A DNA stretch of 64,000 bases from an uncultured Bacteroidales bacterium (GTDB lineage Bacteria > Bacteroidota > Bacteroidia > Bacteroidales > F082). The stretch lies in contig CAMZAM010000001.1 in the NCBI GenBank assembly GCA_947304185.1, positions 1 through 64,000 of the forward strand. The letters run 5' to 3'. The notes under the pieces were generated by a model. The model was not told the origin of the DNA and ran no database searches. It was given only the letters and a program-made list of their open reading frames with translations. Shown in pieces: positions 19,276-28,267 of the stretch. The translations under genes were made by a program, and so were the position numbers. Positions within the stretch are counted from its first letter, which is position 1. Each line of letters begins with the position of its first letter.

Positions 19276-19677
19276 TCAGTCTATTAAACTGTAGGCGTAT
19301 CCTCTTCCTTGGAATTTAACCTTCTTCAGGTCGGAACGGCGACTCGAAAGCTTCACGAGGACCTGATTGATCTTAGCTTTCATTTTTGACTCTTCTATAT
19401 TGATATTCAACGATTTAGCCCTCTCCATCGCTTTGGTGTAGATCTCATTGCTGGTGGTTGGCTTGCCGTTTTCCTTAATAACATCGAGCACTATGATGTC
19501 CCATTGCGACAACGGATAAGGCTTGCGTGGGGTGGTTTTATTCTCGCTTAAAAACCTCGTCAGCTCATCGATTTTCTCGTTGAAAAAGTCGATTTTAGCC
19601 TGATTTTTCCTTATCTCCGACTTGAATTCAGCTATCAACCCCAATATCTCATCTTTCGAGAGTTCGCGTTTTTCCAT
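19276..19677 (-). CDS. Coiled-coil/winged-helix-like conserved protein
   Basis: A 133-residue cytoplasmic protein. Residues ~5-50 are charged and heptad-like (coiled coil). Residues ~55-130 have the helix-rich pattern of a winged helix (WDIIVLDVIKENGKPTTSNEIYTKAM), ending in a strand pair (KVKFQGRGYAYSLI). It may bind DNA, but I know no characterised member. A -7 box lies at 19706-19713 on this strand. It is divergent from the DUF2461 gene. Confidence 0.6.
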   Translation of the reverse strand: MEKRELSKDEILGLIAEFKSEIRKNQAKIDFFNEKIDELTRFLSENKTTPRKPYPLSQWDIIVLDVIKENGKPTTSNEIYTKAMERAKSLNINIEESKMKAKINQVLVKLSSRRSDLKKVKFQGRGYAYSLID

Positions 19678-19736
19678 AATTCTCAGATATTTTTATATTG
19701 TTTTGCAAATTTAAAAAACAATTTTGAATAAAATGC

Positions 19737-19744
19737 TATATTTG
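19737..19744 (+). promoter_or_regulatory. -7 box for the DUF2461 gene
   Basis: TATATTTG ends 15 bases before the ATG at 19760. This gives a very short leader and supports that start over the upstream in-frame codon at 19724. Confidence 0.5.
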
Positions 19745-19759
19745 CAAAAAATAAGTTTC

Positions 19760-20437
19760 ATGAAAGACATCATCGACTTCCTTAACCTCATCGTTGAAAA
19801 CAACAACCGCCCGTGGTTTCAGCAGCATAAGGACCTGTATCAGAACGCGCAGAACAAGTTCAACGCCATCGCCGAGCAGATTCTCGCCGGAGTGCAGAAA
19901 TTCGACCCGCTGACACGCGGACTGACGTTGAAAGACTGTACCTACCGCTTTTATCGCGACACACGTTTCTCGCCCGATAAGAGTCCTTACAAACGTCATT
20001 TTGGCCTGTTTATTTGCCCTAACGGCAAAAAATCGGGCCTGGCGGGCTATTATTTCCACGTTGAGGGCAAAAATGCCGAATATCTCGGGCATCACGGACT
20101 GTATCCGGGAATGTACCAGTGCGAGCCGTTCATCACAAAGAGCGTGCGCGAGGATATCAGCACCAAAGGCGATGAGTTTGTGAAAGCCCTGAAGCAAGCT
20201 AAGAATTTCAGCATGGATTTTTCTTCTAAGCTAAAAAAGGTGCCTAAAGAGTATCCTGCCGACCATCCTTACGCTGAATACCTGAAACTCAAGGACTTCT
20301 GTCTGCATCAGACTATTAGCGACGACATGATTTATTCCGACCACCTGGTGGAATGGGTCATCGACGAGTTCCGCTCGTGTTACGATTTCAACTCGTTTTT
20401 AAACCGCGCGGCGCTTTTCGCGATGGAAAACGAATAA
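19760..20437 (+). CDS. DUF2461 family protein (TIGR02453)
   Basis: A 225-residue cytoplasmic protein of the DUF2461 family. Visible signatures are the N-terminal FLNLIVENNNRPWFQQHK, the central YRFYRDTRFSPDKSPYK and the GYYFHV block. Length fits the family (~220-230). The function is not known; members occur widely as single genes. The ATG at 19760 matches the usual family start and leaves the -7 box outside the coding sequence. Confidence 0.88.
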   Translation: MKDIIDFLNLIVENNNRPWFQQHKDLYQNAQNKFNAIAEQILAGVQKFDPLTRGLTLKDCTYRFYRDTRFSPDKSPYKRHFGLFICPNGKKSGLAGYYFHVEGKNAEYLGHHGLYPGMYQCEPFITKSVREDISTKGDEFVKALKQAKNFSMDFSSKLKKVPKEYPADHPYAEYLKLKDFCLHQTISDDMIYSDHLVEWVIDEFRSCYDFNSFLNRAALFAMENE

Positions 20438-20500
20438 AATTTTCATTTCCGATGCAGCAAAACCACTTTTCTTTCGTTATGAAGGTGTAAAACGGACGAA

Positions 20501-21070
20501 ATGTTAGGATTCAACATTATCTTGGACAGGGCAAAACAAGGCAACCAACAGTCGCTGATGAGGCTTTACGACCTCTGCTGCGATGCCGTCTTCAACGCCT
20601 CCTACAGGATAGTGCTCAACGCCCAGGACGCCGAGGAGATAACACAAGACGCGGTGCTCAAGGCTTTTGCGAATCTCAACAGCTTCAAAGGCTCGGAACG
20701 CGACTTCACGGCGCTGGTGAAGACCATAGCCATCAACCGTAGTATCGACCTGTTCAGACGACACAGCAAAGAACCGTTTTACGAGGAAATCGACAACACT
20801 GCCGATCAGATTGAGGATGACGACACCGATTTTGAAGATTTCCCGATAGAGAAGATAAAAGAGGCGCTGAACAACCTGCCCGACGGCTACCGCTTGACGA
20901 TAACGCTGCGCCTTATCGACGGCCTGGAGTTCGCCACGATAGCGGAGAAGATGGGGATCAAAGAGTCGACAGTGCGGTCGCAATACGCCAGAGGGTTGGA
21001 AAAACTTCGCTCCACCGTCATTTCGAGCGAAGGCGAAGCCGCAGTCGAGAAATCTCAAACAATTGAATGA
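20501..21070 (+). CDS. ECF-type RNA polymerase sigma factor
   Basis: A 189-residue sigma-70 family protein. Region 2 covers roughly residues 10-85 (LYDLCCDAVFNASYRIVLN, DAEEITQDAVLKAFANL, AINRSIDLFRR), followed by an acidic linker (~93-115), and region 4 covers ~118-170 (LTITLRLIDGLEFATIAEKMGIKESTVRSQ). The last ~18 residues (TVISSEGEAAVEKSQTIE) are encoded by the left arm and loop of a palindromic repeat (21016-21107), so the natural C-terminus has been replaced or extended. It is followed by a membrane protein that may be its anti-sigma factor. Confidence 0.93.
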   Translation: MLGFNIILDRAKQGNQQSLMRLYDLCCDAVFNASYRIVLNAQDAEEITQDAVLKAFANLNSFKGSERDFTALVKTIAINRSIDLFRRHSKEPFYEEIDNTADQIEDDDTDFEDFPIEKIKEALNNLPDGYRLTITLRLIDGLEFATIAEKMGIKESTVRSQYARGLEKLRSTVISSEGEAAVEKSQTIE

Positions 21071-21107
21071 GATTTCTCCATTCCGCTCCGCTCCAGTCGA
21101 AATGACG
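21016..21107. repeat. GTCATTTCGA palindromic repeat, copy 1 (overlaps the sigma gene end)
   Basis: Left arm 21016-21056 begins CGTCATTTCGAGCGAAGG, a short AT loop follows, and the right arm 21069-21107 ends GTCGAAATGACG. The left arm codes for the sigma factor's last residues. Same family as the copies at 22766, 30984, 32312, 34131 and 36178. Confidence 0.9.
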
Positions 21108-21135
21108 ATTAACAACGACGACAAAAATATAAACT

Positions 21136-21648
21136 ATGAATATTGAAGAGAAAATAAGGAACAACAAAGAGGCATTCGACGATGTGAAGATGCCGGCAGG
21201 AAGCCGCGAGAGGTTCGAGGCGATGGTAAGAGAGGACATCCTGCGCCGCATCCCGTCCGACGACCACATCCGCAAGATGCGATTCATGACATGGACGGCA
21301 GTGGCAGCGGCGGCAGTGACAGTTTTGATGGTGATTTCGGGTATTTTCTTAGATGGAAGAATATCAACAAAATCGCCGCAAGTAGCTGATAATAAATTAG
21401 TTATGATGCGTCAATTTTACGATGAAAAGATGGACGAAGCCATCATGAATCTGGAGGTATTGATGCAGAATGTTGACGACTCAACGCGCATGCAAATCAA
21501 TACGGTGATCGACGGACTGACAAATATGGGCGATGTTTTTGCCGAGATGGCGCCCCTTCCGGAAGAGAAACAGATGGCAATAGCAGAACAGATTTACGAC
21601 AACAGATTAAAAACAATAGAGTTAATAACAGAAAAGATAAACAAATAG
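21136..21648 (+). CDS. Membrane protein, probable anti-sigma partner
   Basis: A 170-residue protein: ~50 cytoplasmic residues (FDDVKMPAGSRERFEAMVRED), one membrane helix at about 51-70 (TWTAVAAAAVTVLMVISGIFL), then a ~100-residue outside part, largely helical. Its place between an ECF sigma gene and a secreted DUF4097 protein suggests that it holds the sigma factor at the membrane. No zinc anti-sigma motif is visible, so this is inference from context. Confidence 0.6.
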   Translation: MNIEEKIRNNKEAFDDVKMPAGSRERFEAMVREDILRRIPSDDHIRKMRFMTWTAVAAAAVTVLMVISGIFLDGRISTKSPQVADNKLVMMRQFYDEKMDEAIMNLEVLMQNVDDSTRMQINTVIDGLTNMGDVFAEMAPLPEEKQMAIAEQIYDNRLKTIELITEKINK

Positions 21649-21652
21649 AATT

Positions 21653-22693
21653 ATGAAAAAGTATTTAGTTTTAACAGCATTATGCCTGATGGCATTAGTA
21701 AGCTCTGCCAGCAACTACAGAGACAACGGCGACAAATACAAATATGAAGCCCAGAAACTGGTCGAACAGACCTTCAGCGTCGGCGAGAACCCTATCCTCG
21801 AGATGGTAGGAAAATACAGTGACTTCATCATCACCCCCTGGGATCAGCAGCAGATCGACTTCAAGGTGAAAATCACTGTTAGGAGCAACGATGAAAACAA
21901 ACTCAAGGCAAAATTCAACTCCATCGACATTAAGTTCGATCAATTCGGCAACAAAGTGACGGCTGAGACAGTGTTTGGCGACTACAAATACAAAACGTTC
22001 AACGGTTCGATGAGTATAAAGTACTATGTCAAGGTGCCAAGAGACGTTTTCATGGAACTTGAGACGAAATATGGTGACATCAGGGTTGAGACCGTTGCCA
22101 AGAAGTTCGAGGTCGACATTAAATACGGCGACTTGAAGGCCGACAGTCTGCTCGCCGACAACAGCGTCGACATAAAGTATGGCGACGTCAACATCAACTA
22201 CGTCAAAAACCTCCATCTGGAGCTCGACTACGGTGACGCTAAGGTCAGAAACTGCGATATCATCGAGGGAGATCTAAAATACAGCAATCTTTCCATCACA
22301 GAGATGAACATAGGCAAGATTGAAAACAAATATTCGACCGTGAGAATCGAGAAAGCGGCAAAAGTCAATTTCGATGACAACGCCTACTCTGACCTGAAGG
22401 TGTCAAATGTCACCAACAGCCTCATCGCCGACATGCGTTACTGTGACCTCAAGGCCACCGTCACCACGCTGAAGCCTATCGTCGACATCGACGGTCAGTA
22501 TACCGACATGACGCTCTACATCAGCGGCGATGCCTCTTTCGACTACAACCTCAGGTCATCATACAGCGACATCTCCTTCAAAGGATTCTTCGACACAAAG
22601 AGCATCAAGGGAGCAGGTTCGTATGGCGATGGCGAACGCGGAAGACTCGACATTTCGACATCATATGGCGACGTGAGAATCAACAGAGAGTAA
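21653..22693 (+). CDS. Secreted DUF4097-like beta-strand-repeat protein
   Basis: A 346-residue protein with a signal peptide (LTALCLMALVSSAS) and a right-handed beta-helix-like body of short repeats with the recurring pattern KYGD/SYGD (KYGDIRVE, KYGDLKAD, KYGDVNIN, SYGDVRIN). This is the DUF4097/putative-adhesin type found near ECF sigma/anti-sigma pairs in Bacteroidetes. It may be the envelope component monitored or controlled by the sigma system. It starts 4 bases after the preceding gene and ends at a strong terminator. Confidence 0.8.
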   Translation: MKKYLVLTALCLMALVSSASNYRDNGDKYKYEAQKLVEQTFSVGENPILEMVGKYSDFIITPWDQQQIDFKVKITVRSNDENKLKAKFNSIDIKFDQFGNKVTAETVFGDYKYKTFNGSMSIKYYVKVPRDVFMELETKYGDIRVETVAKKFEVDIKYGDLKADSLLADNSVDIKYGDVNINYVKNLHLELDYGDAKVRNCDIIEGDLKYSNLSITEMNIGKIENKYSTVRIEKAAKVNFDDNAYSDLKVSNVTNSLIADMRYCDLKATVTTLKPIVDIDGQYTDMTLYISGDASFDYNLRSSYSDISFKGFFDTKSIKGAGSYGDGERGRLDISTSYGDVRINRE

Positions 22694-22722
22694 ATCTTTT
22701 TTTCATACTTTGAATTTTTAAT

Positions 22723-22752
22723 GCCGAAAATGAATGTTTTCGGCTTTTTTTT
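22723..22752 (+). terminator. Rho-independent terminator of the sigma factor operon
   Basis: A perfect 8-bp stem GCCGAAAA/TTTTCGGC (22723-22730, 22737-22744) with loop TGAATG is followed by eight T. Confidence 0.92.
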
Positions 22753-22765
22753 GTATTTTTGTGAG

Positions 22766-22868
22766 CGTCATTTCGACTGTAGCGAAGCGAAATGGAGAAA
22801 CCCTTTTTAGAATAAGTTTTTGCGAAAAGAGGATTTCTCGACTTCACTACGTTTCGCTCGAAATGACG
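22766..22868. repeat. GTCATTTCGA palindromic repeat, copy 2
   Basis: It begins CGTCATTTCGACTGTAGCGA and ends CGCTCGAAATGACG, with the typical inner GGAGAAA...GGATTTCTCGA arms. It lies between the terminator and the glutaminyl cyclase start, just after a TATTTTTG -7 box (22754-22761), so it would sit in that gene's 5' leader. Confidence 0.9.
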
Positions 22869-22888
22869 AATAGAATGAGTTTTAAACT

Positions 22889-23890
22889 ATGAAAAAACTA
22901 TTATTTGTTTTTATAATTACATTGGCTTTCGTTTCTTGCGAAAACAATAAAAAACCAACGCCAACAGCACCGAAGACAACCAAGAAAACCGTAGTTGTGC
23001 CGGCTTTCAGCGGCGACTCGGCTTATTATTTCGTGAAGGCGCAGTGCGACTTCGGTCCGCGTGTGCCGGGCTCGATGGCACATCAGCAATGCGCGGAATG
23101 GATAACAAACACTCTTAACGGCTACGCCGACACCGTCTTCGTGCAAGACTTCAAGGCCCGTGTTTACGACAGTAGAGTGATGAACGGAAAGAACATCATC
23201 GCGGCGTTCAACCCCGATGCCAAGAAACGCATCATCGTCGCAGCGCATTGGGACTCAAGGCCTTACGCCGACAACGACCCTGACGAGGCTAACTGGAAGA
23301 AGCCCATCGACGGTGCCAACGACGGCGCCTCGGGCTGCGGCATCATGATGGAGATGGCTCGCGTGATGAAGACACATAGCATCGACGAAAATATCGGTAT
23401 CGACTTGATTTTCTTCGACTTGGAAGACTACGGCTCACCGAAATGGATGGATGTCAGCGAGCGCGACGACCTCTCATGGGGACTCGGATCGCAATATTGG
23501 TCAAAAAAACCGCATGTGAGCAACTATTCGGCCTATTACGGCATATTGCTCGACATGGTAGGAGCCTCAAATCCGCGTTTTCCGAAGGAATATTATTCTC
23601 AAGGCAATTCGGCCTGGGTACTTAACAAAGTGTGGCGTACGGCCCGCGAAATGGGTTATGACGAATATTTCGTAAACGAGCTTGGCGACCCGATCAACGA
23701 CGACCATATCTACATGATTCATTACGCCGGAATACCGACAATCGACATCATCGACCTTGTCGGCGACCCTGACCGCACCTCATGTTTCTTCCCATATTGG
23801 CATACAATAAACGACAATCTGCAACATATCGATAAAAATACGTTGCAGATGGTAGGAAACGTGATGATGGAGGTAGTTTACAACGAATAG
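22889..23890 (+). CDS. Glutaminyl-peptide cyclotransferase-like M28 family lipoprotein
   Basis: A 333-residue M28-fold zinc enzyme with a lipoprotein signal (TLAFVSC). Metal and active-site blocks are AHWDSRPY, DGANDGASG, DLEDYGSP and PYWHTINDN. This order matches bacterial type II glutaminyl cyclases, which turn an N-terminal Gln into pyroglutamate in the periplasm, rather than true aminopeptidases. It fits the window: at least seven exported proteins here have Gln as the first mature residue, the known Bacteroidetes 'Q-rule'. Confidence 0.86.
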   Translation: MKKLLFVFIITLAFVSCENNKKPTPTAPKTTKKTVVVPAFSGDSAYYFVKAQCDFGPRVPGSMAHQQCAEWITNTLNGYADTVFVQDFKARVYDSRVMNGKNIIAAFNPDAKKRIIVAAHWDSRPYADNDPDEANWKKPIDGANDGASGCGIMMEMARVMKTHSIDENIGIDLIFFDLEDYGSPKWMDVSERDDLSWGLGSQYWSKKPHVSNYSAYYGILLDMVGASNPRFPKEYYSQGNSAWVLNKVWRTAREMGYDEYFVNELGDPINDDHIYMIHYAGIPTIDIIDLVGDPDRTSCFFPYWHTINDNLQHIDKNTLQMVGNVMMEVVYNE

Positions 23891-23897
23891 AATAGGT

Positions 23898-25241
23898 TTA
23901 TTTCATATATTTCCTATTATTTTTGATATATATACCTCTGAAATCCTCAGGGATTTGGTCACCTAAATATCGTCCTTCGATGCTGTAGACACGGTTATCT
24001 TTTATTGTGTTTTCTTCCTGAATCTCTTCAATTCCGACATATCCCACGTATGGCACAAAAGTCACGGTACCAAAGTTCGGGTCATCGGGTTTATGGACGA
24101 TATGGTTTTCGATATCGTCGTAATTTGTTGTGCCCCAGTCGTTGCCGACAGCAGTGATGTCGCAAGCCGAGTTGTTATACAGATCGTAGATTTCGCCGCC
24201 GTTGCCATTGTCGTGGATGGTGTTATTGCCCCAGTCGTAGGCAGTTCCGAGGTCGATGTCGTGCTGGTAAATAGCCGTTATGCCCCAGAGGTTGCCTGTT
24301 ATCAGGTTATCGCGCAAAATGGCTTTGTTGTTGGCGGTGGTGCCGTAGATAGAGATGCCGCTGCCACCGTTCATCGGGTTTTCCTCATAGTTGTTGTTGA
24401 TAAACTGGTTGCCTTCGATGACCGACGAGATGGTGTATCCCTGCTGGTTGTAGCCGTAACGGTTTTCACGGACGATGTTGTTTTTCAGAAGCACCTTGGT
24501 CGAGCCGGTATTCATGAGGTCGGCCACTGATATGCCACCCACATGCCATGTCGGCATGATGGTGTAGATGTCGTTGCCTACGATGCGTATGGTGTCGTTG
24601 CCTCCCGGACCGAGGTTGATCTGTGGGGCGTTGATGCCGTTAACGTTGGTGTCAAAGTCGCAACCGAGAATCTGAGGCGAGGCCTGTCCGTTGGCCGGCG
24701 AGCTGATGGCCGAGCCTTCGTTGAGCATGAAGAGACAATCTCTGATTATCGGGTCGCAGTTGAAGATGTCGATGACGGCATTGCTGTAGTCTCTTGTAAA
24801 ATAAGCAAACTTCACGTCATCGAAGGTCACCTCCGACTCTATGACTTTGATGCCTGCGCCATCGGAGAAATACATCTTCTTGATGTTACAACCCGTGGCG
24901 TTTTCGAAACGCATGCTGAAATGCTGCGTCTCGTTCAACCCGTAAAACTTCACTCGGTTGTTGTCACTATTAGTGCAAATCATTGAGCCATTGATAGTTA
25001 CGAGTACTGCTGCCACGTCGATTCGTGTCACCTGATTGTCGATTTTCAACACGTCGTTGGTCGAAATCGTCAGGTCGGCATGAATCACGAAGTTGGTGCC
25101 GTCGCCAGTCACCACGCCGTCGGTTGCCGCCACGAGATCAGGCAAGGTGTAGGTGGTGCCGTCGCCAGGACTGACCCATTGGGCACAAAGCGTAGTCGCT
25201 ATTGTCATAATAACGACTAATGATAATAATGATTTCTTCAT
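23898..25241 (-). CDS. Secreted right-handed beta-helix (parallel beta-helix) protein
   Basis: A 447-residue protein with a signal peptide cut before Gln (TIATTLCA|QWVSPG), then ~350 residues of Asn-rich pectate-lyase-like coils with repeated N/D-x-I/F patterns (IVGNDIYTI, LLKNNIVRENRYG, VIEGNQFINNNY, ILRDNLITGN). The tail YSIEGRYLG...RGIYIKNNRKYMK is a short C-terminal motif common in secreted Bacteroidales proteins and differs from the T9SS type A domain. The role may be polysaccharide binding or cleavage; no catalytic residues can be named. The ATG at 25241 is chosen because the signal peptide starts there. Confidence 0.78.
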   Translation of the reverse strand: MKKSLLSLVVIMTIATTLCAQWVSPGDGTTYTLPDLVAATDGVVTGDGTNFVIHADLTISTNDVLKIDNQVTRIDVAAVLVTINGSMICTNSDNNRVKFYGLNETQHFSMRFENATGCNIKKMYFSDGAGIKVIESEVTFDDVKFAYFTRDYSNAVIDIFNCDPIIRDCLFMLNEGSAISSPANGQASPQILGCDFDTNVNGINAPQINLGPGGNDTIRIVGNDIYTIMPTWHVGGISVADLMNTGSTKVLLKNNIVRENRYGYNQQGYTISSVIEGNQFINNNYEENPMNGGSGISIYGTTANNKAILRDNLITGNLWGITAIYQHDIDLGTAYDWGNNTIHDNGNGGEIYDLYNNSACDITAVGNDWGTTNYDDIENHIVHKPDDPNFGTVTFVPYVGYVGIEEIQEENTIKDNRVYSIEGRYLGDQIPEDFRGIYIKNNRKYMK

Positions 25242-25257
25242 CATATGACATGATACT

Positions 25258-25310
25258 TTGGCCATTGGCTATTGGCCATTAGCTAATTTACCAACAGCCA
25301 AGAGCCAATA
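25258..25310. repeat. TTGGC-type repeat, inverted pair
   Basis: TTGGCCATTGGC units followed after ~15 bases by the inverse GCCAAGAGCCAA. It lies between pgk and the beta-helix gene. Same family as the copies at 44189-47445. Confidence 0.75.
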
Positions 25311-25318
25311 ACAAAAGT

Positions 25319-26569
25319 TTATTTTTTAATTGCTGCGATGCCAGGCAGTTCCTTTCCTTCGATGGCTTCGAGCAGTGCGCCGCCGCCTGTCGACACGTAT
25401 GACACCTGGTCGGCGAGGTTGAACTTGTTGATGCAAGCCACTGAGTCGCCGCCTCCGATGAGTGAGAACGCGCCAGCCTTGGTGGCCTCAGCGATAGCCA
25501 TCGCGATAGCTTTTGAGCCTTCAGCGAAGGTGTCGAATTCAAACACGCCGCAAGGACCGTTCCAGAGGATGGTCTTCGAGCCTTTTATGACTTTGGCAAA
25601 GAGGTCGCGGGTCTTAGGACCGATATCCATGCCTTCCCAGCCTTCAGGGATGTTCATAGGGTCGACGATCTGAGTGTTGGCGTCGTTTGCAAACTTATCG
25701 CCGCACACACAGTCGATGGCGAGAACGAGGTTAACGCCTTTTTCCTTAGCTTTTGCAAGGATATCGAGAGCGAGGTCGAGCTTGTCATCTTCACAGATCG
25801 AGTTGCCGATCTTACCGCCGAGAGCCTTCTTAAATGTGTATGTCATACCGCCGCAAAGGATGAGGTTGTCGACCTTTGTGAGCAGGTTTTCGATGATTTC
25901 GATCTTTGTCGATACCTTCGAGCCACCCATGATAGCTGTAAATGGGTGTTTGATGTCGTTCATCACCTTGTCGACAGCAGCCACTTCCTTACCCATGAGG
26001 TAGCCGTACATCTTGTGGTCGGCATCGAAATAGTCGGCGATAAGAGCTGTCGAGGCGTGAGCACGGTGTGCCGTTCCGAAAGCGTCGTTGATATAGTAGT
26101 CGGCGTATGAAGCGAGGGTCTTGGTGAACTCTTTCTGAGCTGCCTTCACCTCTTTCTTTGCCTCGTCATAGCCAGGCTCGCCTTTCTCAACGCCACGTGG
26201 CTTACCTTCTTCTTCAGCGTAGAAACGGAGGTTTTCGAGAAGCATCACCTCACCTGCTTTCATGGCTTTGATAGGCTCAGCGGCTTTCATGCAGTCGTCG
26301 ACGAAGATGACCGGTTTGCCGATGAGTTCTTCGAGATGTTTCACCAATGGCTTCACCGAATATTTCGGATCAGGGTTCTTTTTCGGACGGCCGAGGTGCG
26401 ACATGATGATAAGCATGCCGTTGTCGTTCAACACTTTCTTTAATGTCGGCATTGCCGCGCGCATACGGGTGTCGTCGGTGATGTTGAAGTTGTCGTCGAG
26501 TGGCACATTGAAGTCAACGCGCACGATGACGCGTTTGCCAGAGAAATTAACTTTGTCGATGTTTGTCAT
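25319..26569 (-). CDS. pgk: Phosphoglycerate kinase
   Basis: A 416-residue enzyme of lower glycolysis (1,3-bisphosphoglycerate + ADP to 3-phosphoglycerate + ATP). Signatures: N-terminal [14 protein letters not shown], substrate-binding SHLGRPK, the basic-patch segment HRAHAST, hinge [10 protein letters not shown], and nucleotide-binding GGGDSVAC followed by STGGGALLE near the C-terminus. Length is typical. A -7 box (26629-26636) lies inside the 3' end of the upstream glycosyltransferase gene, so it probably has its own promoter. Confidence 0.97.
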   Translation of the reverse strand: MTNIDKVNFSGKRVIVRVDFNVPLDDNFNITDDTRMRAAMPTLKKVLNDNGMLIIMSHLGRPKKNPDPKYSVKPLVKHLEELIGKPVIFVDDCMKAAEPIKAMKAGEVMLLENLRFYAEEEGKPRGVEKGEPGYDEAKKEVKAAQKEFTKTLASYADYYINDAFGTAHRAHASTALIADYFDADHKMYGYLMGKEVAAVDKVMNDIKHPFTAIMGGSKVSTKIEIIENLLTKVDNLILCGGMTYTFKKALGGKIGNSICEDDKLDLALDILAKAKEKGVNLVLAIDCVCGDKFANDANTQIVDPMNIPEGWEGMDIGPKTRDLFAKVIKGSKTILWNGPCGVFEFDTFAEGSKAIAMAIAEATKAGAFSLIGGGDSVACINKFNLADQVSYVSTGGGALLEAIEGKELPGIAAIKK

Positions 26570-26611
26570 AGCTTTAGTTTTTTTTAATTCTTATATTTAA
26601 ATTATCAATTT

Positions 26612-27511
26612 TCAATTTCCGAAGCAAGCAAATATACGTTTTATTAACTGCTTGATACTGTTTTGTTTAGGTAATTTATCTTCATCCACTTCCGTGAAAT
26701 CGGTGCTGCCTCTCTGCAGATATTTTTCGGTAAACGTTCCCGAGCTGATGCCCCATTTCTGGATAAATTGTTTCTTACCTTTGTTTTTACGAATCCTCTT
26801 TGTCGATTTACTTCCGAAATGATAAACCAGACTGTTGCCAACGCCAATAAAATCGCGCACTCCCGCATGCCAGAGCTTACGTGAGATATCGGGGTCGGAG
26901 TACCAACCCGGATGGAATTCGACGCTCATGCCTCCGACGAGATCCCAGCAGTCGAGAGGCATCACGTTGGGCGGCCAGGTGCTTCCACGCCAGTCGCTAC
27001 GGACGAGGTTAGCCTGTTCTTTCAGCAGCTCTTCTTCACGGAACGACTCGATATCGGTGCCGAAGTCTTTCACTACAACGCACGGGTTGTTGCCTGTCGG
27101 TTCGATGAGAGTGCTGGAGATCATGAAAAACTTATGCGTGTCACGTTGATTATCTGTCAATTGATTGATTCGTTCAAGTATTGGCACATCCCAGTTAGGC
27201 AGGAAATACATGTCGTCGTTGGCATAAAACACAAACTTGGTGTCAATGAGGCTGCGGCAGGCGTTCAGAGCATAGCAGATGCCTATGTTTTCCTTTGCAT
27301 AGATATAGTCAAGTGCTTGATTTTCAACCCATTGTAATGTGCCGTCAGTACCTTCGTTGATAGCCACGATAATCTGATGCTCGTAGGCCGAATTCTTACG
27401 GATGCTGTTCACACAGAGCTCCAGATACTTCAGATTATTCCACGTCGGGATGATGAATGTGAAGCAGTAATCCTTTTTTTCGGCACGTTTATATTTCTCA
27501 AAGTTAATCAT
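26612..27511 (-). CDS. Glycosyltransferase family 2
   Basis: A 299-residue GT-A glycosyltransferase. FIIPTWNNLKYLELCVNSI is the nucleotide-sugar-binding start, YANDDMYFLP carries the metal-binding DD, and a C-terminal basic region (STKRIRKNKGKKQF) follows. It overlaps the previous glycosyltransferase gene by four bases. Together with the membrane transferase upstream the set looks like part of lipopolysaccharide core or other surface-glycan assembly; donor and acceptor sugars cannot be told. Confidence 0.85.
   Translation of the reverse strand: MINFEKYKRAEKKDYCFTFIIPTWNNLKYLELCVNSIRKNSAYEHQIIVAINEGTDGTLQWVENQALDYIYAKENIGICYALNACRSLIDTKFVFYANDDMYFLPNWDVPILERINQLTDNQRDTHKFFMISSTLIEPTGNNPCVVVKDFGTDIESFREEELLKEQANLVRSDWRGSTWPPNVMPLDCWDLVGGMSVEFHPGWYSDPDISRKLWHAGVRDFIGVGNSLVYHFGSKSTKRIRKNKGKKQFIQKWGISSGTFTEKYLQRGSTDFTEVDEDKLPKQNSIKQLIKRIFACFGN
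26629..26636 (-). promoter_or_regulatory. -7 box for pgk
   Basis: CAAATATA on the given strand reads TATATTTG on the minus strand, ~60 bases before the pgk ATG and within the end of the glycosyltransferase gene. No clear -33 element is seen. Confidence 0.4.
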
Positions 27512-28266
27512 AACTTCTTGTCTGTCAATTCTTTAAGTGTTTTATATTTCAACCTCGTGGCCTTAGCTGTGACGCAGCAGATATGCCATCCGTCTTTGCC
27601 GTCGAGGAAGCCAAGCTGGAAGAAATAATGCTGTATGAAACTGAAAAACGGCGACACCACCATATAAAACGAGGCGTGTTTTTTTCCTTTCATAAAGTAA
27701 TGTTGTCCGCGCATCTTGGCGAACTTAAACTGCTGATTCTCATAGTCTTGCGGTGTCGCAAAAGAGTAATGAAGCAGGTCACCGTCGAGGCGATATTCAG
27801 TCACTTTGGTCGAAAACTCTATCGTCTCATGAATCTCGCCCTGCCATTGGCCCACGGTGCGGTTCCAGATACGGATCTTCCTGTCGGGATACCATCCACA
27901 GTGACGGATCCAGTGACCGCAATAATTAGTCAGGCGGTTCATACTGAGCACGATATCATCCTCAATATTGTTGTTTTTATATCCTAAAATCGAGAGTTTC
28001 AGTTCGTCGGATATCTCTTCGTCGGCGTCGATGCTGAGAATCCAGTCGTTTTCAGCGAGACTGTTGGCAAAGTTTTTCTGTTCGGAATATCCCAGCCAGT
28101 CGTGATGCATGAATCTTACGCCGAATTTCTCGCAGATTGCGGCGGTGTCGTCGGTTGAGCCCGAGTCGACCACGACGATCTCGTCGGCCACATCCAACAG
28201 CGAGTTAAGGCATCGCAGGATGTTACGTTCTTCGTTTTTCGTTATTATCACCGCCGAGATCTTCAT
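27508..28266 (-). CDS. WaaE/KdtX-type glycosyltransferase family 2
   Basis: A 252-residue GT2 enzyme. It begins AVIITKNEERNILRCLNSL, has the VDSGSTDDT block and the SIDADEEIS metal motif, and the C-terminal CGWYPDRKIRIWNR segment typical of the WaaE-like family, which adds a sugar to lipopolysaccharide inner core. The ATG at 28266 is used because the family starts there; an upstream ATG would add 21 residues overlapping the next gene. It ends ATGA into the following glycosyltransferase, so it is coupled. Confidence 0.87.
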   Translation of the reverse strand: MKISAVIITKNEERNILRCLNSLLDVADEIVVVDSGSTDDTAAICEKFGVRFMHHDWLGYSEQKNFANSLAENDWILSIDADEEISDELKLSILGYKNNNIEDDIVLSMNRLTNYCGHWIRHCGWYPDRKIRIWNRTVGQWQGEIHETIEFSTKVTEYRLDGDLLHYSFATPQDYENQQFKFAKMRGQHYFMKGKKHASFYMVVSPFFSFIQHYFFQLGFLDGKDGWHICCVTAKATRLKYKTLKELTDKKL

Positions 28267-28267
28267 G

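Noticed and set aside
20501..21070. Sigma factor as a housekeeping or SigW-type homologue with a known regulon
   Set aside because: Only regions 2 and 4 are recognisable; the sequence does not allow a regulon to be named.
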